A stretch of 64,000 nucleotides of DNA from Apoderus coryli. Its lineage: Eukaryota; Arthropoda; Insecta; Coleoptera; Attelabidae. Shown here piece by piece: positions 47,251 through 58,392 of the stretch. Numbering within the stretch: the first letter of the stretch is position 1; the number at the start of each line of letters is the position of its first letter. The stretch is from positions 6,200,001-6,264,000 of the forward strand of contig OU452204.1 of the NCBI GenBank assembly GCA_911728435.2. The letters run 5' to 3'. The notes beneath the pieces were generated by a model, which searched no databases, was not told where the DNA came from, and worked only from the letters and a program-made list of their open reading frames with translations. The position numbers and the translations under genes were made by a program.

Positions 47251-47555
47251 TTAGCTATAGCCAACGTCCCGGTCAATAATGTTCGCAACATTATGTGATT
47301 ATTGTGAAAAATCTCCGTATTTTGCATTCATTTTTGTGATACTTTTTAGTTAAAGAAAACTAATTTTTCCCAGGTTTTGGAGCCAATTATTCAATAGTAT
47401 AGAAGTAAATGGGGTTGAAAGTAGTATTCAAGAATATAATGTTATTTGGTAAGGGCAGAGAAGAAAGTTTCTCGATTCCTTAAGTTAACTTTAACATTAT
47501 ATAGGTATTGTTGGCCCGATTACTTATTAATATACTGATGTTGTGGTATCAACAT
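47251..47555. other. No gene recognised
   Basis: Nothing supported. Confidence 0.4.
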
Positions 47556-48437
47556 TATAATAATAATAATAATAATAATAAATGCTTTATTGTGCAAAAT
47601 AACCAAATGACAAAACCAAACAATAAATTTTACAATATTTTACAGAATCTAGTACAGTTAAGTTCAGTCCTAAGGCTATCAACACAAAGGAAATGAGATT
47701 TGGCATATGCCACTCTTCCACTCATTCCAAAATAAATCATAAACCTAAAAGAAAGAAAGAACACGCCATATACTACTTGTCCAGTGCTATGGAAAAAGTC
47801 TGCGCCTCAACTCACGCCTAAAACTAACCAAAGGCATATCTATAAACTCCAGCAGTTTATTTAAAAGTTTCGGCCCGTTATAAGCAAAACATCCTTCAAA
47901 TTTGGACGTAGAATGTTGTGGAATTGTATACAAGTTGAAGCGCAGACCCAGTCCGTGAACATCAAATCTTCTTAAAAGTACATTAAATAAATACTCAGGC
48001 GTATGAGAAGTAACTATTTTGTACAGTAAAACAGAGTACAGATAATCGAATCTAACCGCCAGACTAGGTTCTGCAAGCTTTGTTAAAAATTGTGTAATAT
48101 GAGCCGCAAATGGAACGGAACAGATGAATCTTACGCGCGCGTTTTGAATTCTCTGAATTTCAGCTTTATTATAATTAGGCAAGTAATAATAATACACTTG
48201 GGAACAGTAGTCAAGGTGCGGATATATCAAGGATTTAACAAGAAGCAACTTTGTATTTTCATCCAAAATATATTTTAGATGGTACATACATTTGATCCTA
48301 AAAAACGAATTTTTATATAACTGACAACAGTGGTCACTAAAACTTAATTTGGAATCAATTAAGATACCCATTATATCCTCAATGTTAGGTCGAATAATGA
48401 TATTATTAAACTGATATTGAGTTCGATGTTTTATCAC
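47556..48437 (-). pseudogene. LINE RT C-terminal third with TTA tail, 5' truncated
   Basis: An open 216-codon frame (48437-47787) has IEDIMGILIDSKLSFSDHCC, LIYPHLDYCSQVYYYY, QRIQNARVRFICSVP and YAYNGPKLLNKLL-like residues, ending FRRELRRRLF. These are the thumb and C-terminal domain of a Jockey/CR1-group LINE. It is truncated before the palm at about 48437. The 3' UTR contains CACAATAAAGCATT and ends in a TTA tail (TAA at 47556-47580). Confidence 0.87.
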
Positions 48438-49379
48438 AAGAATTCAGAGTAAAAAAATATTGTATAACGAATTTTCAAACGAAAACAACTAAATTTCAAC
48501 ATATTTTAGATTGTGCAAGTTTTGAAATTTATGTATCGTATAAATTTCGTCTCAGAGATGTTCCGACAAAATATCAACACCGTGACCGTTACGACATTTT
48601 TAGATTTCCAACTATGATCCTTGATGACTGATGACATAGGGAATATAATATTAGCTCAGTTCAATATGTTTTGAGCATAAAGAAATATATCAACAACTGG
48701 TAGTCTTATATTCAGTGGAAATCACTTTTTGTCATTGTGTCTCGATTAAAAAAATCGTTCAAATGTTATTAGTTTTGTGCCAACTTCTACATATTAGACT
48801 TTACTATATTATTAACCTTGTTCCCGCAATTTGCTCTGAAGAATCTGACAAAATGTTCAGCAAAACGTTAGCTATTGTAAAATTGACACAGGATTTATCA
48901 AGAAGCAGTGTTTCTATAAGAGTATAAGTTTTCTGTCTATAAGGACTTCCATAAATACCTAATGAAAACAAATTGATAAAGCAAACAATGTGTACATATT
49001 CTCACAAAACAAAATGTTCTTCCTGGCACGTGCCAAAGCCGATTCTGTGCTTAAGCACAATGGTCATGAACATGTTAAATGTACATAGTTATATTTAAAT
49101 TTTATACTTTTGTATTATGTTTTATTTTTATTTTACATATAAAAAAACACTGAGAGAAATATTAGGAGAACAAAACATGTGTAGGACGGCATAAAATTAC
49201 CTGTATTGTATTTTAAACAGAACATTATTTCACTCTTAGTAGATAGATTTACTTTGTTGGTTTTGTATGCATTCGGAGTTAATACGAGTTGTTTGTTTTT
49301 TTTTTTGACATATACCTAATAAGACAAATAGGTTAAAAGGATGTTTAACAAATATCTAGCTAAACCCTTGCTGTAATGT
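48438..49379. other. No gene recognised
   Basis: AT-rich with short frames only. Confidence 0.45.
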
Positions 49380-49586
49380 CTTAATTATTTTAAAATAGGC
49401 TTTTGGAGGTTCTGTGCCCAAATTAATGCTGAATGCATGTATATCTGTAAGATATTCTTCATTTATAATGTACTCTAATACCCTCAGGAGGGCTAGTACC
49501 TAGTTCTTGGATGTCTTTCACTACTCCTCTAATGATTTGTGTTGATAAATTCACAACGTTCTTAGAGATCGTGCCTGATGCTGCCA
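49380..49586 (-). pseudogene. UBE2S (ubiquitin-conjugating enzyme E2 S) pseudogene, N-terminal piece
   Basis: From ATG at 49586 the minus strand reads MAASGTISKNVVNLSTQIIR, then GVVKDIQELGTSPPEGIRV. After a frameshift, EEYLTDIHA, and after a deletion GTEPPKAYF. UBE2S starts NVENLSP..IR.V.KE...L...PPEGI.V..NEED.TDIQA and later has PPKAYFLTKIFHPNV. The segment between DIHA and GTEPP, including the start of the E2 core, is missing, and the active-site Cys region is absent. No introns are seen within the retained part, which fits a processed copy. It is the only host-gene-derived sequence I can name. Confidence 0.82.
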
Positions 49587-49734
49587 TTATTAGGATTGAT
49601 AAGCACAAAAGTAATTTACTCAGAATTTAATTGGTGTTTAAATAGATCTATAATTAAATTTAACACAAAACTGTATAATAAAATCGTCTGTATCTTCCAT
49701 TATTATCACTTTTTGAGTTAAATATAATAATTAT

Positions 49735-50285
49735 ACAAGGGGTTTCTAAAATTTGTAAGCGAATTGGGGACGTCTAATCATGAAAACAACCTAAATAATA
49801 ATTGTTCGGAAAGCCCTTATTTACAAAGATACAGGGTGTTAAAGATGACTGCCTGAGAAGCATTTTTTTGAAATATTTTCGAAACGAGTAAAGATGAATT
49901 AATCAAATGTAGCATATTTATTCACCTAGTTAAATGTCGTAAATTGACATGAAATTGAATAAAAAAGAATGACCATAGGCGGGTAAACGGGGACCCTTGC
50001 CTTAATTATAACCTGACTTTTTTTTCCTGTGACTTTTATGCCATTTGTGTCAAAAATGTGATAAAATAAAGTTTTCTATATAAAAAAGGCATACTTGTTT
50101 TTTCTCGAAAAACTTAAAGGTTTTCGAGAAATTCGAGTTTGAAAATTTTAGAACAAAACTGGTCCTTGGTACACAGCATTTAAATACAGTTTGCTAACGA
50201 AAAGTTTTCCAAAATTTTATTAATGCTGTGTACTAAGGACCAGTTTTGTCCTAAAATTTCCAAACTTTAATTTCTCGAAAACCTT
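49735..50285. repeat. Dispersed repeat family A, copy 2
   Basis: This matches 13211-13672 with about 100 extra bases near 49900-50000. The hairpin is cleaner here: AAAACTGGTCCTTGGTACAC at 50156-50175 against TGTACTAAGGACCAGTTTTG at 50228-50247. Its right end stops within a few bases of where UBE2S homology begins (50290). Confidence 0.78.
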
Positions 50286-50289
50286 TAAG

Positions 50290-50424
50290 GCATTAATCGA
50301 CGGACCTCAAAGTACGCCGTATGTGAAAGGGCTGTTTAATGTCAAACTGAAATTGGGCAAAGGCTTTCGCACAGAACCTCCAGATTCCTATGTTATAACG
50401 ACAATCCTTCACCTGAATTTGTGT
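50290..50424 (+). pseudogene. UBE2S pseudogene, central piece, opposite strand
   Basis: The frame reads ALIDGPQSTPYVKGLFNVKL, then KLGKGFRTEPPDSY and ILHLN, then a stop. It matches the UBE2S core ALIDGPxGTPYAxGxFRVKL, LxKDFPxxPPKAYFLTKIFHPN. The HPN motif has become HLN and the active-site region is lost. It supplies the part missing from the minus-strand piece at 49380-49586 but lies in the opposite orientation, so these are two copies or an inverted, broken one. Further decayed sequence may extend to the SINE at 50467. Confidence 0.8.
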
Positions 50425-50466
50425 TAATAATGTCTTAATAGTTGGTGGATGCAACTATATCGCCGA

Positions 50467-50748
50467 GCCGGGAGATGCCCACATGTGCAAGCGCGCATCG
50501 ACGTGATTATGATATCGCAGTATCTGGTCGCGTGGATGGTGGTTGGATGGGTGGACGGTGCTCCCGGTCGAGTCGGTAGACTTGCCTACGCCAAGTAGTT
50601 ATTGACTATATAGTCGTGGTTGCTGGCATCTGGTGGTCGATGACCGTGGTTCGGATTCCACGCTAAAACTGTAGGTCCAAGAATTACAAAGATGGCTGTT
50701 TTACCTAAGTGTAGAGGCCAAAATAGAAAGGGAAGGAAGGAAGGAAGG
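50467..50748 (+). mobile_element. tRNA-like SINE with GGAA tail and 14-bp target duplication
   Basis: A 282-bp insert is bounded by AACTATATCGCCGA at 50453-50466 and again at 50749-50762, a perfect duplication. A-box-like GAGTCGGTAGACTTGCC (about 50570) and B-box-like GTGGTTCGGATTCCAC (about 50647) suggest a tRNA-derived Pol III promoter. The 3' end is a GGAA tetranucleotide repeat (50729-50748), not poly(A). The unbroken duplication implies a relatively recent insertion. Confidence 0.8.
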
Positions 50749-50762
50749 AACTATATCGCCGA

Positions 50763-51265
50763 CTTCGACCACGTTCTCAGAACAACTGGCATCTGTTAAT
50801 AAATCTTAGATGATTGCCCAAAACTGATCTATTCTTGTTGTGAAGCAGACGTATTTTACCCCATCATCTATTTAATTCATTTGTCACCAAAAAAGAGAAA
50901 AAGAACTCAATCATAAATAAATAATATTTAATTTTTGTAAACCCAGGGAAACTATTGTCAACGCTTAAAAATATTTATAGATAATGACGGATACAACCAT
51001 TTTGTAGTTCCCTGAGACAAATAAGACCATTTTCAGATTCAAGTTTGTCTGTCTGTGTATGTATTCTTCCACAATAGCGTATAAACGCTTCAACCAATTG
51101 AGGGTACTTAACTATTATGTGATTTTTTCCGTGCAGGAATTTAGTTTAATAATTGTAGCAAGATGTGTTGTTTTATTTTTGTTTTTAGGATTGGAACTTA
51201 GATCTTTTTAAAATTGTATTTCTAAATCCTTTTGTAGCTTATTTATACTACTATAAACTATTATT
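50763..51265 (-). repeat. Dispersed repeat family B, partial copy 4 (51022-51104), otherwise no gene
   Basis: On the minus strand TTGGTTGAAGCGTTTATACG, then GGAAGAATACATACACAGAC and TGAAAATGGTCTTATTTGTC match the 3' part of the 21087-21480 repeat. The rest shows nothing recognisable. Confidence 0.6.
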
Positions 51266-51450
51266 ATTATCATTATTCAAGAAGTCGCCGCATTATTCTG
51301 GCATATTATTGTTATAATATCCTACCGCATGTAATTAAAGATTCGATGTCTTTAAATTTATTTCAGCATAAATTAAAATCGTTTTTGGTCAAAAATTGTT
51401 TTTACACAGTGCAGGAATTTTGTACTAGTGTGTCTTGACTTGCGAATTTG
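51266..51450 (+). pseudogene. LINE ORF2 extreme C-terminus remnant
   Basis: The frame reads YNILPHVIKDSMSLNLFQHK, then LKSFLVKNCFYTVQEF. This is the closing FK..LK..L block after the RT in Jockey/CR1-group LINEs. It is followed by AT-rich sequence to 51610. Confidence 0.65.
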
Positions 51451-51613
51451 ATTCGCTCGTGCGTCCTGAAACAATGTTTTCTTTTGTTTTTCTTGTTTTC
51501 TTATATTTATTTATTTATATTGTTTGTACCGTTTAATATTGTCTTATATTATTGCCGAATTTGTATTTACTATTTATATATAATCTATGAGTAGAACCTT
51601 TGGCGTAGAACAC

Positions 51614-51803
51614 TAAACTGACAATCGTTTTACCACTTTACCAAAACACTTCTTTTAAATCTCGACGCGCGTTTCGCTAACAATGTTAGCATCCTCAGGA
51701 TGCAGTTTTAATTCTCTCCTGAGGATGCTAACATTGTTAGCGAAACGCGCGTCGAGATTTAAAAGAAGTGTTTTGGTAAAGTGGTAAAACGATTGTCAGT
51801 TTA
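51614..51803. repeat. Perfect palindrome: 86-bp arms, 18-bp spacer
   Basis: Bases 51614-51699 are exactly the reverse complement of 51718-51803; I checked the arms base by base. Each arm contains CCTGAGGATGCTAAC, then GTTAGCGAAACGCGCGTCGA, so two head-to-head copies of one sequence are present. A degenerate copy of the same arm lies at 8161-8200. No mismatch suggests a young or gene-converted structure. Confidence 0.95.
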
Positions 51804-51901
51804 CTATTTATATGTTTAAGTGTGTAGATTTTAAATTTTCGTTATTGTTTAAAAATTGACATGTTTTACCTGTGCGTGTATATTTGACTTGCGAATGTAT
51901 A

Positions 51902-53500
51902 CCGGGTGTCCCACCGGGAAGGGATTCGGTCAATTATGGAGAAACTACACTGTGGAACAATCTGAAAATTTGGTGTAATACTTAGGTCGACGGGACCAAT
52001 TCTAAAATGCTCTCAAGAATCGAGTACTTCCGGCAATACCGGAAATGGGTGTCAACTTCCATATTTCAAATAAGACCCTATTAAAATTATATATATTTTT
52101 GAATTCTCATGAAACATATTTCATGCATAACATGTTATACCTATCGCCAGCCGTTTTCGAAATATTTAAACTTTTATGTCAAAAATTACGTTTTCAGAAT
52201 AAAGTATAATAACAATTTTTTATTATATGAAAGCTTTAATAATTTAATTTGTCAGAATATCCTAGGACATATAGACAGTTTAGGCGCCTGCGTATATTTT
52301 TGTAGTAAATATTAATACAGGGTATTTGAAAAAAGTGTCAAAATTCAAAATTTTTAAATGGCAACCCCTATTTAATATTTTTTTGCATCAAAAATAAGGG
52401 CAAGTTTATGGAAGGATGTCTATCCCAAAAACTGATAGTTTCAATTTGAAATTTAATTAATTTTAGTTGGCCATGATGGCTTTAGATAGCAAATAAATAT
52501 GACACTTGTCAAAAATAATCAACAATTATGACAAATTGTAGATATTAATTAGTAGTAATAATCATGGCGGTCGTATAAATTATACTAACGAATACTATCT
52601 AAATTTGTGTATTATTTATGGAGAATGTGACAGAGTGATAACAAGAACGTGCTATAACATTTGCTACCAAATACCCAGAATAACACAAAACATCACCAAA
52701 AGTTGTTAGAGTAATAGTACATAATTTCGAAAGTTTCGAGTCTGTGAAGAATTTGATTAACTAACGTATGATACAAAAAATTACTTTAACAAATGTTCAA
52801 AATTTTGACCTTGAACTTCTAAACACTTTTCACATCATATTTATTTGCTTTCTAAAGCCATCATGGCCAACTAAAATCAATTAAATTTCAAATTCATATC
52901 ACTACAGTAATAGAAAAATGCAAAATTGTCAATATTTTGAAAACTATCAGTATTTGGGATAGACATCCTTTCATAAACTTGCCCTTATTTTTGATGCAAT
53001 AAAATAATAAAAATATAAAATATAATTTTTAAATGGCAAAATTTTGGATTTTGACACATTTTTCAATTTGATATTTTACCCTTTTTCTCAAATACGCTGT
53101 AATAATATTTACTAACAAAATGTACGTAAGCGTCTAAACTAGGTTATATCTCGTAGGATATTCTAACAAATTAGATTATTAAAGCTTCCATATAATAAAA
53201 AATTGTTATTTTTCTTTATTCTGAAAACGTCATTTTTGACACAAAATTTCAAATATTTCGAAAACGGCTGGCGATAGATACAACATAGTATGCATGAAAT
53301 ATGTTTAAAATTACAAGGAGAATCCAAAAAAAATATAATTTATATAGGGTCGTATTTGAAATAAGGAAGTTGACACCCACTTTCGGTATAACCGGAAGTA
53401 CTAGATTCTTGGAAACATTTTAGCCGAATTGGTCCGGTTGACCTACGGACTACACCTGATTTTCAGATTGTTGTTGTTCCCTTCCCGGTGGGACACCCGC
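51902..53500. mobile_element. 1.6-kb foldback DNA transposon flanked by TA
   Basis: The ends are CGGGTGTCCCACCGGGAAGG at 51903 and its exact complement ending at 53499, with TA at 51900-51901 and 53501-53502. The arms extend about 600 bp each (51902 to about 52500; about 52836 to 53500) and include CGCCAGCCGTTTTCGAAATA and GCCATCATGGCCAACTAAAA in inverse order. The spacer holds a transposase N-terminus (52618-52745). The whole is a non-autonomous long-TIR derivative of a Tc1/mariner-like element. Confidence 0.92.
52618..52745 (+). pseudogene. HTH (DUF4817-like) transposase N-terminus inside the foldback
   Basis: ATG at 52618 opens MENVTE, and after two stops the frame gives ERAITFATKYPE, a stop, then HKTSPKVVRVIVHNFESF. 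This has the HTH pattern with which ITm-type transposases begin (here ..RAI..A..YP...KTSP..V.R.V..F). No catalytic domain follows. Confidence 0.65.
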
Positions 53501-53502
53501 TA

Positions 53503-55392
53503 TATTTTATACCAATTAATGGCCAACAAAGAAATAAAAAATAAAATAAATATCTTGGAGTAGGTACTTCAAACCTGAAAGGTTTAGCCAATAGTGTGGC
53601 TTTGTATGTTTCTTCCATCTATTTGTAGTTGTTTTTGCCTAAGCCATAACATGGTTCAGCATCTTTTAAATTTGTGAAATCAATATTTCAATAAACCGAA
53701 CTGGGTCCAAAATCGACCCCATATTATTTTTGTCTTGCTTGAATATACTGGGCCAATTATTGTCAACCATCCTGTTCTCTTCTAGCATAAACAATCTTTC
53801 ATTCCCAGCTACAAGAATTTTCCACTTTGTGTCTGGCAGAGTCAGATGCATAGAGGTACATTCTGGTTTGTATTTATTCTGCGAAATAGAATTTCATGCA
53901 GTAAAATATGAAATTACCTTCGATAAGTTAAGAGTACTATCAAATATATTACCAATTTTTAAACTACAAATTTTTACGCAGATAACATAAAGAAAAGTAA
54001 AATAATGATTGATGCATAAATATTACAGTGTTGGACAGGAGAGAAAATGATATTAAAAAGAAAATAATAAAACAGATATAACAAGCCTAGTAACTCTATA
54101 GGTATAGAATCTGTAAAACCTTCCTTCTCTTCCTGCCATGATGGATCACTGTAGTAATTGATTTTCATATAATTATTCATATATTTTGCATCTGCTATGT
54201 GAGCGTGTCGTTCTCCACGGCGAGGCGTCAATTTATATTTTGTCATTATCTGATGATGAAAAGGAATTTTTCACTAGTTGAGATGCTAATGATTGTAATG
54301 CGTGAGCAATAGATGGCGTAGCAAGTTAAAATGTTATGCTTAATAATAACGTATTTCTGATAAGGGTGTAATTAATATATCATTATGAAAAATATTGTTT
54401 ATAATTCCAATTTTTGATGGTTTTGCAGTGTATCTTGTTTGCCAATAAAAATAATTAGATGCGGTTTTAGTTATTAAAACTTCTTTTTATCCCGATTAAC
54501 CTGTAATTTATCAGGAAGGCTTTATACGCATAATATATTGCGTTACGCGCGTTTAGTAAGTAGTAGACGTGAGTAAGTTTTAACCAGACAATCTTTAATA
54601 AAGGTTGATAGAACGTAACTACCGTTTCCAATATACAAAGAATTGTTTGTAGTTTTATTACATTATTACAGTGGAATATTGCATCAGGTCAGACTAGCTA
54701 TATTCGCTGATTAATACTTTATAAAAGTTGATAATAGTTCATCACTCTAACATCGGTATTGTATCTACTAGACAAAATTTGCTGATTTACATTTTTCCAC
54801 AAAACCGGTACGACGCAACAGGGCCTTAAAGTTGGCAATAAATCAGAATCTTCACAAATGTATTTGTCTTATGACTAATTAGTTAGTAAAATATTATTAT
54901 TTTGCAAAAAAATGTCATAAATGGCTTTTTAACTAATAAAATGATTAAAAGATAAATAAATAAATAAAATATAGGTAGATAGATATGTACAAAATATTAT
55001 AAAACTCTATACAGAAAATACTTATACTTATAATAATTTTTATTCATAGGTACGACAAAATTTGAAAACTAATAAATAAATCGTGTTTATTGTCGTTGAA
55101 ATATGTGAATACCATATAAAAATTGCAACGTTTCGATGCCAAAGTTTGCAACTTCTTCAGGTGATAACTTACGTGTCGATAGAATACGCTAACGTTATTT
55201 GGCATCAAAACGTAATTGTTATATCGTAAGAAATAAATAAATACAAAATAATAAACTAAACAATGAAGTGATAAGTTTAATAATTAATTAAGGTTGGTAA
55301 AACTTTGTCGTATGATTGTTCACCACGTATACATATATATACAAAAAAAAAAAAAATAAATATCAAGCTACAAGAAAACTAAATAATTTTTT
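53503..55392. other. No gene; hairpin motif at 55120-55215
   Basis: Frames at 53666-54246 have no family resemblance. On the minus strand near 55165-55125, CTGAAGAAGTTGC, then CATCGAAACGTTGC repeats the CTGANGA..GAAACG motif seen elsewhere, and CGATGCCAAA / TTTGGCATC gives an inverted repeat. Confidence 0.45.
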
Positions 55393-55934
55393 TTAACAGA
55401 ACTCATCATTTCCAGATTGCGATGAGATATTTTCGTCCTCGTCTTCACTATTATAACTGCCCTAAAAATCACTCGGGCCCAATTGTTATTTCCTGTAATA
55501 CTTCTGAGGCCTGTGCTTGTCGTGTTGCTCTTAATCCCATCTGGGTAGCATAACTTAGGATTGTCACAGGAGTTCTCTGAACTCCTTTGTTTTTAATCGC
55601 TTTGTCCGCTCCGAACTGGATTCAAAAGAAATTGTTGGCCAGCCACGTTTCTTCTCTGGTGTCTTAGATTCCTCCATCTTGTTAAAGGAAATAGAGGCAT
55701 CTAGCCATTCAGCATTATTTTTAAGGAATTTTTCTTCCATTTTAAATGCTTTTATCCAACGCGCTTTATATTGAGATTTAAAATGAGAATAATTTTTATC
55801 TAAGGCCTTCAATATCGTCTTATCACATGTTGTTCGTTTCTTAAGCTCTTCTTTTAAAAACTGAATTCGTCATCAACTTCACTCTTTTGAGAACTTCTCA
55901 TAATATTAAGAAGTCCTCGTCTTGTTATAAACAT
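55393..55934 (-). pseudogene. TE-associated protein of unknown function, remnant
   Basis: From ATG at 55934 the frame MFITRRGLLNIMRSSQ is followed by a frameshift. A long clean piece (55812-55564) reads NYSHFKSQYKARWIKAFKME, then NNAEWLDASISFNK, KKRGWPTISFESSSERTKR and LKTKEFRELL. An acidic tail (NSEDEDENISSQSGNDEF) ends at 55393. Blocks like GRPxxSFEESSxRSKRRR near the start of proteins are common in insect transposon-associated genes, but I know no function. The acidic tail after several stops suggests the part past 55564 was a separate exon or a different frame. Confidence 0.5.
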
Positions 55935-57329
55935 AGTATTATAATCTGTGGCTAATAGATAAATCACCTAAAGCCATTTCCCTTCAAAAAAAAAACACAC
56001 ACAAACAGTATTGGAACGCGTTCCTGAAAGAAAACAAAAATATTTAATTTAATGTAAAAAATACCGTAATAAATTATTATTTACTTTTACGTTTATCTTT
56101 AAAAAATGAAATAGAGACGAGAAGTGCAAATAAGTGCACCAAAATCAAGTGGCGTTGAAAAGTGCCAACAATATTGATTACAAAAATAATAAAATTAAAC
56201 CTTGGACTGCCTTGGAACATAACTAATAGCCTGCATATTTCTCAGAATTTTTAAAAATTTAAAAATATTACCTTAGTTTTGCTTGTACCCATATTTATGA
56301 ACTTATATTATTAAGTAATATATACTTTTATACTGATATATATAACAACACATACCTGAACTTGAAGGTTCCATTTGATAAGTTTAACAAAATTGAGATA
56401 ATCTAAATTAAGCACAACACAAAAATAGGTTAAAATTTAACGATAACAATTTACGTATAGTCTGCAACCAATGAACATCGACTGAGACGTGTGACAATGA
56501 ACTGCCTGAGGTTAGTGACCTCACTCATAGCTTCTATTATGTCAGAAGGTATCGTGCATTGATAAATAATATTGGATTAGGTGTATTTGATATTTACTTT
56601 TTTGATTTAATGCCAACTTTTTGGGTTTGGCGCCAGGAATTGACAAGTTGATTGGTCGATATTCGAAAGAGTGGAAAAAAGCAAAAGTTATAATTTTTTT
56701 CGCAACAGGAAAAAACGGGGTCTTCAACTTCGGCGAAGTAAACTCTGAATTTTAGAAGCGACAAAAAGCACTAAGTTTATTTAACGCGTTTTTAAGTATC
56801 AGTACTAATAATTTGAAAGATGTCGTCAAAGATGATTTTGATGTAAGTACAAATTTGTATGTATTGTATTTAATAATGTTTTGAAACTTGTCCTTTTCTA
56901 TTAAATTGACTTTCGTATATTGTTTAAATAATTAACTAAATAAATAATAATAAAATATATTTGACTTTCCTTTTTTATTTTAAAATAGTTTTATATATAT
57001 TTAATAAAGTAACTATTAACACGGTTCAAAATCATTAAGATCCTCTTTATATGAGCGTGATGTACGTGGGCGATTCTTGAGTACCTCTACAAGCCAAGCC
57101 AGTAAATTATTAAAACCAAAAGAATAGAATCGATGAATATCAAACCCATTTCTATATCCTATATCTATTTTAACACAGTGGAGCCCGCTTAACTTAATTT
57201 TCGAATACTATTGTGGCATAATTTCAAATTTAGCATGGTTTTTTTCCTAACCCGAACACTCAGCACCCCATCCAGTTCCAAAGCTCTGAATAGTCCGATT
57301 TTTTGAACTATGTCCACCATAACTCGGTT
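55935..57329. other. No gene recognised
   Basis: AT-rich. An ATG at 56820 followed within 25 bases by a GTAAGT donor-like site could mimic a first exon, but nothing supports it. Confidence 0.45.
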
Positions 57330-58335
57330 GTTCGACGACTCTTTGGTATTACTTCACAAATTCATCCGGGGTTCCTCAGGGCTCTAATTTGGGTCCTTTA
57401 TTATTCGTCCTGTTTATTAATGATCTGGTTTCGGCTGTTGGGACAAGCAGTCTCTTATTTGCTGACGACCTTAAAATTTTTCACTCAATAAATTCTTTGG
57501 TGGATTGTTATGCATTGCAAAATGATATTGACAGGTTGAGTGACTGGTGTGAGAGAAATAAGCTTGCATTGAACATAGCAAAGTGTAAGTCTGTTTCATA
57601 TTCGAGAAAAAGGGACAGTACGGGATTTTCTTATGAGATCAATGGTGTTCCGCTGTCTTCGTTGGAGACCATCAAGGACCTTGGTATTGTGTTCGATTCA
57701 CAGCTTACGTTTGTTAATCACGTTCGTGGGAAGGTTGAGGAGGCCGGTGGCATGTACGGATTTTTGATTCGAAACTGTAAGAGATTCACGGACATAAATA
57801 CACTTACGGCTCTTTATTGTGCATATGTACGATCGAAACTAGAGTATGGGTCCATAATTTGGAGTCCATTTTACTCGGTTCATAAACAGGCAGTGGAAAG
57901 GGTCCAGAGGAGATTCCTAAAGTATCTGGTTTGGAGACAGGATGGTGTTTACCCTGTTCGGGGATATGATCATAGTCTGCTTTTATCGCGTTTTTCGATG
58001 CAGAGTCTGGAGCATCGTCGCGTCGTCTTGTGTCGTCCTTGGTTTTCTTATATAACCTTCTCCATGGCAAGATAGATAGTCCTTATTTGATTTCAAAATT
58101 AAATTTCAATGTTCCTCGTCTTTGTGGTAGACATAATTATTTATTTAAATGTGTGCGTGCTAGGGCCAACGCTCTCTTAAGGTCACCTATTTATATGATG
58201 ACCAGCAACTTTAATAAAATATGTCACTGTTCCGACATGTTTTTCGATAATTTTGTTACAATAAAGTTGGTTTTTGATGAATTTTTCGAACAATAATTTT
58301 AAGATATACTCGTATTATTTCTTTTTCTTTTTTGT

Positions 58336-58392
<57 letters not shown>

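Noticed and set aside
53666..54246. Overlapping frames of 60-90 codons
   Set aside because: No motif or homology recognised, and frames of this length are expected by chance in such sequence.
56820..56848. ATGTCGTCAAAGATGATTTT followed by a GTAAGT-like donor
   Set aside because: It could mimic a first coding exon, but there is no downstream exon or conserved peptide.
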